From Streptomyces sp. ISL-96 (lineage in GTDB: Bacteria > Actinomycetota > Actinomycetes > Streptomycetales > Streptomycetaceae): a stretch of DNA of 64,000 bases. Both the position numbers and the translations under genes were made by a program. This document shows, in pieces, positions 8,604 to 17,636 of this stretch; the first letter of the stretch is position 1; every line of letters begins with the position of its first letter. A model generated the notes under the pieces. The model was given only the letters and a program-made list of their open reading frames with translations. It did not search any database and was not told the origin of the DNA. Where the stretch lies: contig NZ_JAGGPA010000039.1 in the NCBI RefSeq assembly GCF_018614035.1, positions 62,001 to 126,000 of the forward strand, given 5' to 3'.

Positions 8604-8997
8604 CGACGCCGTCGAAGCCGCCATCGAGAACGAACTGCGCCTGCTCGACCCGACCGTCCGCAACAGCCCCGGCCTCCTCGCCGAGCTGCTCCATCCCGAG
8701 TTCCGCGAATTCGGCGCGTCGGGCCGCCGCTGGGACCGTGACTCGGTCATCGCGGCCCTCACCGACGGGTCCGCCTCGACGGCCCGCCCGATCACCACGA
8801 CGCGGATGACGGGCGTACGGCTCGCTGAAGACCTGGTCCAGCTGACCTTCGACACCGAGAGCAAGGGCCGCCGCGCCCACCGGAGTTCGCTGTGGCGCCT
8901 GACGGACCGGGGCTGGCTGCTCTACTTCCACCAGGGCACGCCGTACGAAGAGGAAGAAGAAAGCACCGGCCCCGGCGTCACGCCGCAGGGGCCATGA
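8596..8997 (+). CDS. DUF4440 / NTF2-like protein
   Basis: 133 residues with the DUF4440 pattern: N-terminal helix with LDPTVRNSPGLLAELLHPEF, mid-domain GRRWDRDSVIAAL, and the C-terminal SLWRLTDRGWLLYFHQGTP. The fold is a cone-shaped alpha+beta barrel used for small-molecule binding or catalysis. It overlaps the preceding DUF1697 gene by eight bases and shares its transcript. No specific substrate can be named. Confidence 0.8.
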   Translation: MTDDAVEAAIENELRLLDPTVRNSPGLLAELLHPEFREFGASGRRWDRDSVIAALTDGSASTARPITTTRMTGVRLAEDLVQLTFDTESKGRRAHRSSLWRLTDRGWLLYFHQGTPYEEEEESTGPGVTPQGP

Positions 8998-9032
8998 CCC
9001 GCCCCGCCCGTGCGGCCGGAGCACGGCACTGC

Positions 9033-9821
9033 TCATAGCTCCGCCATCTCCTCCGCGCTCAGCCGCAGCTCCGCCGCGTCCAGGTTCTCCTCCAGGTGTA
9101 CGAGCGACCCCGTGCCCGGCGTCGGGCACAGCACGGGGGAGCGGTGCAGCAGCCAGGCCAGCGCGAGCTGCCCACGCCCCTTCCCCAACTCACCGTTCGC
9201 CAGCGGGAACCAGGGCAGAAACGCGATCCCGCGTGTCTCGCACAGCTCCAGAACGTCCTCGGAAGACCGGTCCACCAGGTTGAAGCGGTTTTGTACGGAC
9301 GCGATCTCCGTCAGCGCCAGCGCCTCCTCCAACTGCCCCACGCTGACGCAGTCCAGGCCGATGTGCCGGATCTTGCCCGCCGCGCGCAGCTCGTCGAGCG
9401 CGCCGAGCTGTTCGGCCATCGGTACGTCCGGATCGAGCCGGTGCAGCTGATACAGATCGATGGTCTCGACCCGCAGCCGCCGCAGGCTCGCGTCGCACAT
9501 CGCCCGCAGGTCCTCGGGCCGCCCCGCGATGTGCCAGGCGTCGGCGCCCGTACGGACCACCCCGCCCTTCGTGGCGACGACGAGTCCGGCCGGGTAGGGG
9601 TGAAGCGCCTCGGCGACGAGCTCTTCCGCCAGCCCCGGACCGTAGTTGTCCGCCGTGTCGATGAGCGTGACACCGCGCTCCACCGCGCGCCGCAGCACCG
9701 CGACCGCATCCGCACGCGCGCCGCGCGGGCCCCAGTAACCGGGCCCGGTCAGCTGGGCCGTACCGAACCCGAGCCGGCGTACGGGCAGGTCCCCGCCGAT
9801 CGTGAAGGTGTCCGAGATCAT
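9033..9821 (-). CDS. Aldo/keto reductase
   Basis: 262 residues, TIM-barrel NADPH-dependent oxidoreductase. The catalytic tetrad is visible as DTADNY (Asp, Tyr), ATKGG (Lys) and YQLHRLDP (His). PTPGTGSLVHLEENL near the C-terminus is the NADP-binding segment. Shorter than the usual 300-330 residues but complete in motifs. It is divergent from the panE-like gene, and is a paralogue of the broken aldo/keto reductase at 34885-35596, where it serves as the reference for the missing segment. Substrate unknown. Confidence 0.88.
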   Translation of the reverse strand: MISDTFTIGGDLPVRRLGFGTAQLTGPGYWGPRGARADAVAVLRRAVERGVTLIDTADNYGPGLAEELVAEALHPYPAGLVVATKGGVVRTGADAWHIAGRPEDLRAMCDASLRRLRVETIDLYQLHRLDPDVPMAEQLGALDELRAAGKIRHIGLDCVSVGQLEEALALTEIASVQNRFNLVDRSSEDVLELCETRGIAFLPWFPLANGELGKGRGQLALAWLLHRSPVLCPTPGTGSLVHLEENLDAAELRLSAEEMAEL

Positions 9822-9881
9822 GTGCGCACGCTACTCCGTGCACCCTGCACACAAGGGGCGGGGTGTGGGAGGCTCGCACGC

Positions 9882-10886
9882 ATGCGCTACATCATCATCG
9901 GGGCAGGGGCGGTCGGGGGCACGATCGGCGGGCGGCTGGCGGAGGGCGGGCACGAGGTGGTGCTCGTCGCACGCGGAGCGCACTACGACGCCCTGCGCGC
10001 GGGGGGTTTGCGCCTGACGACGCCCGAGGGCACCCGTACGCACCCACTCCCCGTGGTCCAGAGCCCGGACGGCCTCGGCCCGTTCCTCCGCGCCGACGAC
10101 GTACTGATCCTCTCCGTCAAGACCCAGGACAGCGCGGCCGCACTCGACACGTGGGCCGCGCGGCCGGTGGCCGGGGGCGGCACGGCGGGCGGACTCCTGC
10201 CGCTGGTCTGCGCGCAGAACGGCGTCGAGAGCGAACGCCTCGCGCTGCGCCGCTTCCGGCACGTCTACGGCATGTGCGTATGGCTGCCCGCGACCCACAC
10301 GGACCCGGGTTGCGTGTCGGCCGCGGGCGCGCCGGTGTCCGGGATGCTGCACGTCGGCCGCTACCCGTCGGGTGTTGACGACACGGTCCGGAGGATCGCC
10401 GCCGACCTGGCGAAGTCGCGGTTCCTGGCACCGGTGGTACCGGATGTCATGCGCTGGAAGTACGCCAAGCTGCTGAGCAACCTGGCCAATTCGATCGAGG
10501 CGGTGACCGGGCTCATCGCGAGCGACGAGGCCAGGGCGCTCTTCAAGCGCGCCCTGGCTGAGGGGCAGGCCACGCTGGCCGCCGCCGGCATCGAGGCCAC
10601 GTCCCCGGCGGAACAGGCCGAAGCTCGGGGCGGCCGGATCACGTTGGAACCGCTTGACGGTGCGGAGCGGGGCGGCGGGTCGTCCTGGCAGAGCCTCAGC
10701 CGGGGGACCGGCACGATCGAAGCGGACTACTTGAACGGGGAGATCGTGCTGCTGGGCAGGCTGCACGGCGTTCCGACGCCGGTGAACGAGGCGTTGCAGC
10801 GTGTCGCGAACACGTTCGCGCGGGAGCGGAGGCAGGCGGGCTCGATGGAGGTCGCGGAGCTCACGGCGCTGGTGGACGCGGGGTAG
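9882..10886 (+). CDS. Ketopantoate reductase family protein (PanE/ApbA-like)
   Basis: 334 residues. N-terminal Rossmann motif IIIGAGAVGGTIGGRLAEGG binds NADPH; the C-terminal ApbA_C helical domain contains WKYAKLLSNLANSIEA, matching the Lys/Asn substrate-binding region of ketopantoate reductases. The family reduces 2-dehydropantoate in coenzyme A biosynthesis, but paralogues with other substrates are common in Streptomyces, so no gene name is given. ATG 9882 follows GGGAGG. Ends convergently with the sulfur operon. Confidence 0.8.
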   Translation: MRYIIIGAGAVGGTIGGRLAEGGHEVVLVARGAHYDALRAGGLRLTTPEGTRTHPLPVVQSPDGLGPFLRADDVLILSVKTQDSAAALDTWAARPVAGGGTAGGLLPLVCAQNGVESERLALRRFRHVYGMCVWLPATHTDPGCVSAAGAPVSGMLHVGRYPSGVDDTVRRIAADLAKSRFLAPVVPDVMRWKYAKLLSNLANSIEAVTGLIASDEARALFKRALAEGQATLAAAGIEATSPAEQAEARGGRITLEPLDGAERGGGSSWQSLSRGTGTIEADYLNGEIVLLGRLHGVPTPVNEALQRVANTFARERRQAGSMEVAELTALVDAG

Positions 10887-10890
10887 TTCC

Positions 10891-10903
10891 GGGGCTCCGC
10901 CCC
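10891..10903. terminator. Short hairpin between convergent genes
   Basis: GGGGC-TCC-GCCCC sits five bases after the panE-like stop, between convergent genes. A second complementary block (GGGAAAGCCCCGCAGGG) follows. The GGGGCTCCGCCCC word also occurs in the interspersed repeat at 48632-48750. Confidence 0.4.
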
Positions 10904-10928
10904 AAGGGAAAGCCCCGCAGGGCACTGT

Positions 10929-11693
10929 CTACGCGCTGACCGCCGCCAGGCGGACCGGCACCCGTGCCTCGTCGTACCGGGCCAGCAGCAAATGGGCCAG
11001 CTCCGGCGACGCACCCAGCACCTCACCCAGCACCTCCGCGCCGGACTCCCGCGCCCCCCGCGCGATCCGGTCCGGCAGGAAGCCGGGGGCGATGACGTAC
11101 GGGGCGACGGCGACACGCCGCACACCGGCCGCCGCCCGCAAGGACCGCACCGCGTCCTCCGTGCGGGGCAGAGATGCGGAGGCGAACGCAGGCCGCACGG
11201 CGCACCAACCGGTGTACCGCAGCTCCCGCGCAATTTCAGCGATCACTGCGATCGCCTCCGGGTCTGTGGAGCCCGCCGAGGCCAGGACGACCCCGGTCGA
11301 GCTCTTGTCACCGGGCGTGAGCCCGGCTTCGTACAGCCGCCGTTCCAGGGCGGTCAGGAGGAGCGGCGAGGGGCCCAGCACCTCCGCCTGGTGGATCCGC
11401 AGCCGCGGCAGCCGCGCCGACGCCTCGTGGAGTACGGCGGGGATGTCGGCCTTCGCGTGGAAGGCGCGGGTCAGGAGGAGGGGGAGGGCCACCACGTCCT
11501 GAACGCCCTCCCCGGCCAGGCGCTCCAGCACCTGCGGAACCGCAGGGGCGTTGAAGTCCAGGAAGCCGGTCTCCACGCGCAGCCCCGGCCGCAGCGACCG
11601 CACCCGCGCCACCAGGGCGTGCACGGTCGCGGCGTGCCGCGGATCGCGGCTGCCGTGGGCTATGACGAGGAGAACCGGGCGGCTACTGGACAT
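10929..11693 (-). CDS. Sirohydrochlorin chelatase (CbiX/SirB type)
   Basis: 254 residues. The N-terminal metal-binding motif VIAHGSRDPRH and the second half LPLLLTRAFHAKADIP supply the two His ligands of CbiX-type chelatases; the double-domain length matches the long form. It inserts iron into sirohydrochlorin to make siroheme, the cofactor of the sulfite reductase encoded at the head of this operon. Last gene of the sulfur operon, six bases after the permease gene. A cobalt role in cobalamin synthesis is possible for this family, but the context favours siroheme. Confidence 0.85.
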   Translation of the reverse strand: MSSSRPVLLVIAHGSRDPRHAATVHALVARVRSLRPGLRVETGFLDFNAPAVPQVLERLAGEGVQDVVALPLLLTRAFHAKADIPAVLHEASARLPRLRIHQAEVLGPSPLLLTALERRLYEAGLTPGDKSSTGVVLASAGSTDPEAIAVIAEIARELRYTGWCAVRPAFASASLPRTEDAVRSLRAAAGVRRVAVAPYVIAPGFLPDRIARGARESGAEVLGEVLGASPELAHLLLARYDEARVPVRLAAVSA

Positions 11694-11699
11694 GGTGGA

Positions 11700-12596
11700 T
11701 CAGCCCTTGGTCAGCAGGCCACGGCTGCGCAGCACGCGGCGCTCCAGCGGGGAGAAGAACAGCAGGTCGATGCCGATGCCGACAACGAGGATCAGGATGA
11801 TGGTGGCGAGCACGCCCGACATGTCGCTGAACGTACGGAAGTTCTCCATCAGCTGTCCGAGACCCGTGCCGAGATCCGGCGAATTGGCGATCAGCTCGGC
11901 GGCCATCAGCGAGCGCCACGAGAACGCCCACCCCTGCTTCAGCCCCGCCAGGTAACCGGGCAGCGCGGCCGGCAGCAGCACATGCCGTATGCCGTTGATG
12001 CCTGTCGCCCCGATGGTGCGGCCCGCCCGCAGGTACAGCGGCGGGATCTGGTCGACACCGGCGACGAGACCGTTCGCGATCGACGGTACGGCGCCCAGCA
12101 GCACCACCGCGTAGATCGTCGCGTCCGTCAGCCCGAACCAGATGATCGCCGCCGGCACCCAGGCCACCGACGGCAGCGACTGGAGCCCGGACAGGATCGG
12201 GCCGATCGCCGCCCGCACCACCTTCACCCGGGCCACGAGCAGCCCGAGCGGCGTACCGATGGCGACGGAGACCGCGAAGCCGAGGGCGCCGCGCGAAATG
12301 CTGGTCCAGATGTAGCCGAGCAGAGTGCCTTCGAGCCACATCTTCTCGATGGAGTGCCATACGTCCACCGGGCTCGGCAGGACGTAGTCCGGCTTGAGGT
12401 CGGAGGCCGCCGCGAGCTGCCACAGCGTGATGACCAGGGCGATGGCCACCAGCGGCGGCACCACCTTGGACAGCAGGATCCGCCCCAGGCCGACCCGCTC
12501 CGCCGAGTGCTTCGTCTCCAGGGCGTCCAGGCCGGCCTCAAGACCGGCGAGGTCGTTCTTCGGGCTGGTATTCGGTGTCGTATCAGTGCTGGCCAT
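11700..12596 (-). CDS. ssuC: ABC transporter permease, sulfonate/taurine type
   Basis: 298 residues, six membrane spans, with the EAA-type loop RAGRTIGATGINGIRHVLLP and the N-terminal cytoplasmic segment typical of SsuC/TauC/NrtB permeases. Overlaps the ATPase gene by 14 bases. With the ATPase and lipoprotein in this operon it forms an importer for sulfur compounds, most likely alkanesulfonates, placed inside the assimilatory sulfate cluster. The nitrate and bicarbonate members of the family are excluded only by context. Confidence 0.85.
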   Translation of the reverse strand: MASTDTTPNTSPKNDLAGLEAGLDALETKHSAERVGLGRILLSKVVPPLVAIALVITLWQLAAASDLKPDYVLPSPVDVWHSIEKMWLEGTLLGYIWTSISRGALGFAVSVAIGTPLGLLVARVKVVRAAIGPILSGLQSLPSVAWVPAAIIWFGLTDATIYAVVLLGAVPSIANGLVAGVDQIPPLYLRAGRTIGATGINGIRHVLLPAALPGYLAGLKQGWAFSWRSLMAAELIANSPDLGTGLGQLMENFRTFSDMSGVLATIILILVVGIGIDLLFFSPLERRVLRSRGLLTKG

Positions 12597-13380
12597 GTCG
12601 GCGGATCTCCCCCCGCAGCTGTTCAGTGATCTCTACGGACAGGTCGGCGACCGCGGAATCCTCGATCCGGCGCGGCTGCGGGATGCCGACCTTCCACTCG
12701 CGTGCGATGCGTCCGGGGCGGGACGACAGCAGCACGACGCGCTCGGCGAGGCGGACGGCCTCGCGGACGTTGTGGGTGACGAAGAGGACCGAGACGCTCG
12801 TCTCGGACCAGATCCGCGTCAGTTCCTCGTGCAGTACGTCGCGGGTGATGGCGTCCAGCGCCGCGAACGGCTCGTCCATCAGCAGCAGCTTGCTGTCCTG
12901 CGCGAGCGCCCGCGCCAGTGCGACGCGCTGGCGCATACCGCCCGACAGCTCGTGCACCCGCTTCCCGTACGCCCCGCCAAGACGCACCAGTTGCAGCAGT
13001 CGCTCGGCCTCGCCGCGCCGCTCGGGCTTCGCCATGCCGCGCATCTTGAGGGCGAGTTCGATGTTCTTCCCGGCCGTAAGCCACGGGAAGAGCGCGTGCT
13101 CCTGGAACATCAGGGCGGGCCGGCCACCGGGTACGTCGATGGCGCCCGCGGAGGGCTTGTCGAGTCCGGCGACCAGGTTGAGCAGCGTCGACTTGCCGCA
13201 GCCGGAAGCCCCCAGCAGGGTCACGAACTCGCCGGGCGCGACATCGATGCTGATGTCGTCCAGCACGAGCTGCTGGGCGCCGGGCCGGCCGAACGACTTC
13301 GACACGTGGTCGATCCGTGCGGCGTACGGCACCGTGTCTGCGGGCGCGGCGGCCTGCTTGACGTCGAGTGTGGTGGCCAT
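12583..13380 (-). CDS. ssuB: ABC transporter ATP-binding protein, sulfonate/taurine type
   Basis: 265 residues. Walker A GASGCGKST, signature LSGGMRQRVALARAL, Walker B LLLMDEPFAALD, switch His in VLFVTHNV. The ATG at 13380 follows AGGAGG with eight bases of spacing; an ATG three codons upstream lacks such a site. Energises uptake with the downstream permease. The sequence is closest in style to SsuB/TauB. Confidence 0.9.
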   Translation of the reverse strand: MATTLDVKQAAAPADTVPYAARIDHVSKSFGRPGAQQLVLDDISIDVAPGEFVTLLGASGCGKSTLLNLVAGLDKPSAGAIDVPGGRPALMFQEHALFPWLTAGKNIELALKMRGMAKPERRGEAERLLQLVRLGGAYGKRVHELSGGMRQRVALARALAQDSKLLLMDEPFAALDAITRDVLHEELTRIWSETSVSVLFVTHNVREAVRLAERVVLLSSRPGRIAREWKVGIPQPRRIEDSAVADLSVEITEQLRGEIRRHGQH

Positions 13381-13441
13381 GAGCCTCACCTCCTGAGGGC
13401 GTTCCGGTTGGGCGGGAAGGACGGTTGCTTGGTGCCGACGG

Positions 13442-14554
13442 TTACTTGGTGCCGAGTCCGGCGTCCTCGACGGCCGGCCGCTTCTCCGCCTTCAGCACCT
13501 TGTTGAGGAGCGTGAGGTCGTAGATGCCGTCGAGCAGCGGGTCCGTGAGAAGACCGGCCTTGACCGCGTGGCCGGCCTCGTCCCGCAGCGTCGTCGCGAG
13601 CGGGTCATCGGTCGTCTCGACGTTCTTGAACGCCGGGTCGAGCACCTCGGCGGGCAGCTCCTTGCCGGAGTCGGCCTTCAGCTTCGCGTTGACCGCGGCC
13701 TTCGCCTCGTCCGGGTTGGCCTTGATCCACGCGTTGCTCTTCACCGAGCCGCGCAGCACCGCCTCGACGACATCCGGGTGCTCCTTGAGGAACTTCTGGG
13801 AGACGATCACGTTCGTGATGACGAACTTGCCGTCCTTCCACAGCTTCTTCTCGTCGAGCAGCACCTTTCCGCCGCCCGCGACCAGCTTGGACGCGGTGGG
13901 CTCCGGCACCCAGGCACCGTCCAGCGCACCGGACTCGAAGGAGCCCGGAATCTCCTTGTTGTCCTGGCGGACGACGGTGACGTCGCCCTTGCCGGTCTTG
14001 GCGTCGACCTCCAGGCCCTTTTCCGACAGGTAGTTCAGCAGCGCCACGTCCTGGGTGTTGGCGAGCTGCGGGGTCGCGATGCGCTTGCCCTTGAGGTCGT
14101 CCAGGGACTTGATCTTCTCGGGGTTGACGACGAGCGAGACACCGCCGGAGGCCGAGCCCGAGATGATCTTCAGGTTCTGGCCGTCCGACTGGGTGAAGCC
14201 GTTGATCGCCGGGGAGGGTCCGATCCAGCTGATGTCGATGGCACCGGCGTTGAGGGCCTCGATCGCCGAGGGGCCCGCGTTGAAGGGCTGCTGCTTGACC
14301 TGCGTGCCGCCGAGCTCCTTCTGGAACAGGCCCTGCTGGAGCCCGACCAGCGCCGTGGCGTGCGTGACGTTGGGGAAGTAGCCGATCCGTACCTCGTCGA
14401 GCCCGCCGGTCCTCGCGCCCTTGGCAGCCGGAACGACGCTGTCGTCCTTCTTGGCCTGCGAGCCGTAACCGCAGGCGCCGAGCGCGCCGATCAGCAGCGG
14501 CAGGGCGGCGGCAGCGGCGAGGCTGCGGCGAAGGGTGCTACGTGGGGCTGGCAC
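13442..14554 (-). CDS. ssuA: ABC transporter substrate-binding lipoprotein, sulfonate type
   Basis: 370 residues. RRSLAAAAALPLLIGALGAC is a lipoprotein signal with lipobox LGAC. The body is an NMT1/SsuA-like periplasmic-binding fold (VRIGYFPNVTHATALVGLQQG; FNAGPSAIEALNAGAIDISW). I chose GTG 14554 because GAGAGG lies ten bases upstream and the signal peptide starts there; the longer reading from 14683 has no signal-like character. Captures the sulfur compound for the permease and ATPase encoded downstream. A 118-base leader with a CACACC/GGTGTG hairpin lies between this start and the small ORF upstream. Confidence 0.87.
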   Translation of the reverse strand: MPAPRSTLRRSLAAAAALPLLIGALGACGYGSQAKKDDSVVPAAKGARTGGLDEVRIGYFPNVTHATALVGLQQGLFQKELGGTQVKQQPFNAGPSAIEALNAGAIDISWIGPSPAINGFTQSDGQNLKIISGSASGGVSLVVNPEKIKSLDDLKGKRIATPQLANTQDVALLNYLSEKGLEVDAKTGKGDVTVVRQDNKEIPGSFESGALDGAWVPEPTASKLVAGGGKVLLDEKKLWKDGKFVITNVIVSQKFLKEHPDVVEAVLRGSVKSNAWIKANPDEAKAAVNAKLKADSGKELPAEVLDPAFKNVETTDDPLATTLRDEAGHAVKAGLLTDPLLDGIYDLTLLNKVLKAEKRPAVEDAGLGTK

Positions 14555-14672
14555 GGGAGGTGTTCCTCTCGGGTGGCCCGGCGTCACACCTCTCGCGTGG
14601 AGCGGGGTGTGCCCGGGAAGTCGGCAGGTCTTCGTCGGTACGGCGGCAGGGCGCGCGAGCGGTGCGCGTACG

Positions 14673-14783
14673 TCATCGGGCACATCGCGCGACTCCGCCC
14701 GTGCCCGCGCCGACGGTGCCGCTGCCGATGCGGCCGCCCTCTTTCGAGAACGTCGCGTAGATGTCGATGGTCTCGACGGTCAT
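14673..14783 (-). CDS. Small ORF coupled to cysN
   Basis: 36 codons beginning TVETIDIYATFSKEGG, with ATG two bases after the cysN stop. The first 30 codons almost all end in G or C, as real Streptomyces genes do. No family is recognised. It ends in a 118-base gap before the transporter lipoprotein. It could be a small protein of the sulfur operon or a regulatory ORF; it ends RCAR, with one cysteine near the C-terminus. Low certainty. Confidence 0.4.
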   Translation of the reverse strand: MTVETIDIYATFSKEGGRIGSGTVGAGTGGVARCAR

Positions 14784-14785
14784 GA

Positions 14786-16138
14786 TCAGAAGTCCCAGCC
14801 CTCGTCGTCCGCCACGGCGTCCACGGCCTTCACGGCCTCGGCGGCGAACGAGTCGCCCGCCATGCCGGCCGCCAGCGTCGTACCGTCCGCCGGGTCGATC
14901 AGCAGGAACGATCCGGTGCGGCGCGAGTCGCGGTACGCGTCGAGCGCGAGCGGTTCGGCCGTACGGACCTTCACGCGGCCGATGTCGTTGGCGACGAGCT
15001 GACCCGGGTCCGGATGCTGAGACAGGTCGTCCAGCGTCAGCCGCGACGGGATCTCCTTGACGATCGCCTTGACCGTACGGGTGGTGTGCTTGAGCAGCAC
15101 CCGCTGGCCGACCGTCAGGGGCTGGTCCGCCACATGGCAGACCGTCGCCTCGACGTCCTGGGTGGTGGCCGGCGCGGAACCGCTCGGCGCGATCAGGTCA
15201 CCGCGCGAGATGTCCAGGTCGTCGGCGAGCGTGACCGTCACCGACTGCGGCGCCCAGGCGATGTCGACCGCCTCGCCCAGCGCGTCGATGCCCGAGATCG
15301 TCGACGTACGACCGGACGGGAGGACCGTCACGGCCTCACCCACGCGCAGCGCGCCGGACGCGATCTGGCCGGCGTAACCCCGGTAGTCGGGGTGCTCGGC
15401 GGTCTGCGGGCGGATGACGTACTGGACCGGGAAGCGGGCCTTGCAGCTCGCCAGGTCGTGGCTGACCGGGACCGTCTCCAGGTGTTCCAGCACCGTCGGG
15501 CCGCCGTACCAGTCCATGTTCGCGGACGGCTCCACCACGTTGTCGCCGGCCAGCGCCGAGATCGGGATCGCGGTGATCTCCGGGACACCGAGCGAGGCGG
15601 CGTACGCCGTGAACTCCTTGGCGATGGCCGCGAAGACCGGCTCGGCGTACTCCACCAGGTCCATCTTGTTGACGGCGAGCACCACGTGCGGGACGCGCAG
15701 CAGCGCCGCGACCGCCGCGTGCCGGCGGGTCTGCTCGACGACACCGTTGCGGGCGTCGACGAGCACGACGGCCAGCTCGGCGGTCGACGCGCCCGTCACC
15801 ATGTTCCGGGTGTACTGCACGTGCCCGGGGGTGTCCGCCAGGATGAACCTGCGGCGCGTGGTCGCGAAGTAGCGGTACGCGACGTCGATGGTGATGCCCT
15901 GCTCGCGCTCGGCGCGCAGGCCGTCCGTCAGCAGCGCCAGGTCGGGGGCCTCCTGACCGCGCTTGAGGGACGCCGCCTCGACGGCCTCCAACTGGTCCGT
16001 GAGGATCGACTTGGAGTCGTGCAGCAGGCGGCCCACGAGGGTGGACTTGCCGTCGTCGACGGAGCCGGCCGTCGCGAAGCGCAGCAGGGTGGTGGCCGAC
16101 AACTGTTCGGTCAGGCCGGTGCCAGTGGTGGTGGTCAT
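14786..16138 (-). CDS. cysN: Sulfate adenylyltransferase large subunit (GTPase)
   Basis: 450 residues. EF-Tu-like GTPase with G1 GSVDDGKST, G3 DTPGHVQYTRNM and G4 NKMD, followed by beta-barrel domains. With CysD it makes adenosine 5'-phosphosulfate from sulfate and ATP, driven by GTP hydrolysis. Start ATG 16138 lies two bases after the cysD stop. Length matches actinobacterial CysN without the fused CysC domain; the kinase is a separate gene here. Confidence 0.94.
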   Translation of the reverse strand: MTTTTGTGLTEQLSATTLLRFATAGSVDDGKSTLVGRLLHDSKSILTDQLEAVEAASLKRGQEAPDLALLTDGLRAEREQGITIDVAYRYFATTRRRFILADTPGHVQYTRNMVTGASTAELAVVLVDARNGVVEQTRRHAAVAALLRVPHVVLAVNKMDLVEYAEPVFAAIAKEFTAYAASLGVPEITAIPISALAGDNVVEPSANMDWYGGPTVLEHLETVPVSHDLASCKARFPVQYVIRPQTAEHPDYRGYAGQIASGALRVGEAVTVLPSGRTSTISGIDALGEAVDIAWAPQSVTVTLADDLDISRGDLIAPSGSAPATTQDVEATVCHVADQPLTVGQRVLLKHTTRTVKAIVKEIPSRLTLDDLSQHPDPGQLVANDIGRVKVRTAEPLALDAYRDSRRTGSFLLIDPADGTTLAAGMAGDSFAAEAVKAVDAVADDEGWDF

Positions 16139-16140
16139 GT

Positions 16141-17079
16141 TTAGAAGTACCCCTCGCGCTTGCGGTCTTCCATCGCGGCCTCGGACATCTTGTCGTCGGC
16201 GCGGGTCGCGCCCCGCTCGGTGAGCCGGGAAGCGGCGATCTCGGTGATCACGGCGTCGAGCGTCGTGGCGTCGGAGTCGACGGCGCCGGTGCAGGACATG
16301 TCGCCGACGGTCCGGTAGCGGATCAGCCGCGTCTCGACCTTCTCCGACTCCTTCGGGCCGCCCCACTCGCCCGCCGTCAGCCACATGCCGTTACGGGCGA
16401 AGACCTCGCGCTCATGGGCGAAGTAGATGCCGGGGAGTTCGATCTTCTCGCGGGCGATGTACTGCCACACGTCGAGCTCGGTCCAGTTGGACAGCGGGAA
16501 CACGCGCACGTGCTCGCCCGGCGCGTGGCGGCCGTTGTAGAGCTGCCACAGCTCGGGGCGCTGGCGGCGCGGGTCCCACGCGGAGAACTCGTCACGCAGC
16601 GAGAAGACCCGCTCCTTGGCGCGCGCCTTCTCCTCGTCGCGCCGCCCGCCGCCGAACACCGCGTCGAAGCGGTGCTGCTGGATGGCCTCGGTCAGCGGCA
16701 CGGTCTGGAGCGGGTTGCGCGTGCCGTCGGGCCGCTCGCGCAGCTTCCCGGCGTCGATGTACTCCTGTACGGACGCGACGTGCAGCCGCAGCCCGTGCTC
16801 CGCGACGGTGCGGTCGCGGTACTCCAGCACCTCCGGGAAGTTGTGCCCGGTGTCGACGTGCAGCAGCGTGAAGGGAACCGGCGCGGGCGCGAACGCCTTC
16901 AGCGCCAGGTGCAGCATGACGATCGAGTCCTTGCCGCCGGAGAAGAGGATCACCGGCCGCTCGAACTCACCCGCCACCTCGCGGAAGATGTGGACGGCCT
17001 CGGACTCCAGGGCGTCCAGGTGGCTGAGCGCGTACGGGCTGTCGATGCCCTCTGCGGCAGTTGCGGCGGTCGTCGTCAT
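16141..17079 (-). CDS. cysD: Sulfate adenylyltransferase small subunit
   Basis: 312 residues, PAPS-reductase-fold ATP pyrophosphatase with the PP-loop FSGGKDSIVML and the CysD-typical FGGGRRDEEKARAKERVFS and FPLSNWTELDVWQYI. Catalyses adenylyl transfer to sulfate in complex with CysN. ATGA overlap with the cysC stop. ATG 17079 chosen by homology and coupling; longer upstream readings run into cysC. Confidence 0.94.
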   Translation of the reverse strand: MTTTAATAAEGIDSPYALSHLDALESEAVHIFREVAGEFERPVILFSGGKDSIVMLHLALKAFAPAPVPFTLLHVDTGHNFPEVLEYRDRTVAEHGLRLHVASVQEYIDAGKLRERPDGTRNPLQTVPLTEAIQQHRFDAVFGGGRRDEEKARAKERVFSLRDEFSAWDPRRQRPELWQLYNGRHAPGEHVRVFPLSNWTELDVWQYIAREKIELPGIYFAHEREVFARNGMWLTAGEWGGPKESEKVETRLIRYRTVGDMSCTGAVDSDATTLDAVITEIAASRLTERGATRADDKMSEAAMEDRKREGYF

Positions 17080-17636
17080 GCCAGACCCCTTTCGGTGAGC
17101 AGCGCGTGCAGCGCGGCTGCGGACTCCTGCACGGTCTGCTGGTGCGACTCGATCCGCAGGTCGGGCGACTCGGGCGCCTCGTAGGGGTCGTCGACCCCGG
17201 TCAGCCCGGAAATCTCGCCGGCCGCCTGCTTGGCGTACAGACCCTTCACATCGCGTACGGAGCACACGTCCACCGGCGTGGCGACGTGCACCTCCAGGTA
17301 CGCGGTGCCCTCGTTCTGGTGGCGCTTGCGGACGGCCTCGCGGCTGTCGGCGTACGGCGCGATGACGGGAGCCAGCGCCAGCACGCCGTTACGGGCGAGC
17401 AGTTCGGCGACGTAACCGATCCGCTGGACGTTGGTGTGCCGGTCCTCACGGCTGAAGCCGAGGCCCGCAGAGAGGAACTCGCGGATCTCATCACCGTCCA
17501 GCACCTGGACACGGCGGCCTTCGGCCTTCAGCCGTCCGGCCAGCTCGTAGGCGATGGTGGTCTTGCCGGCGCTCGGCAGACCCGTGAGCCAGATGGTGGC
17601 CCCAGTCACGTCTTTCTCCTGATCGTTGCTCGTCAT
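17076..17636 (-). CDS. cysC: Adenylylsulfate (APS) kinase
   Basis: 186 residues. P-loop GLPSAGKTT, then the CysC signatures LDGDEIREFLSAGLGFSRED and KGLYAKQAAGEI. Phosphorylates APS to PAPS. Present together with an APS-type reductase (CysH with four Fe-S cysteines), so PAPS may serve sulfation or other routes while APS is reduced directly. Start ATG 17636 overlaps the cysH stop (TGATG). Confidence 0.93.
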   Translation of the reverse strand: MTSNDQEKDVTGATIWLTGLPSAGKTTIAYELAGRLKAEGRRVQVLDGDEIREFLSAGLGFSREDRHTNVQRIGYVAELLARNGVLALAPVIAPYADSREAVRKRHQNEGTAYLEVHVATPVDVCSVRDVKGLYAKQAAGEISGLTGVDDPYEAPESPDLRIESHQQTVQESAAALHALLTERGLA

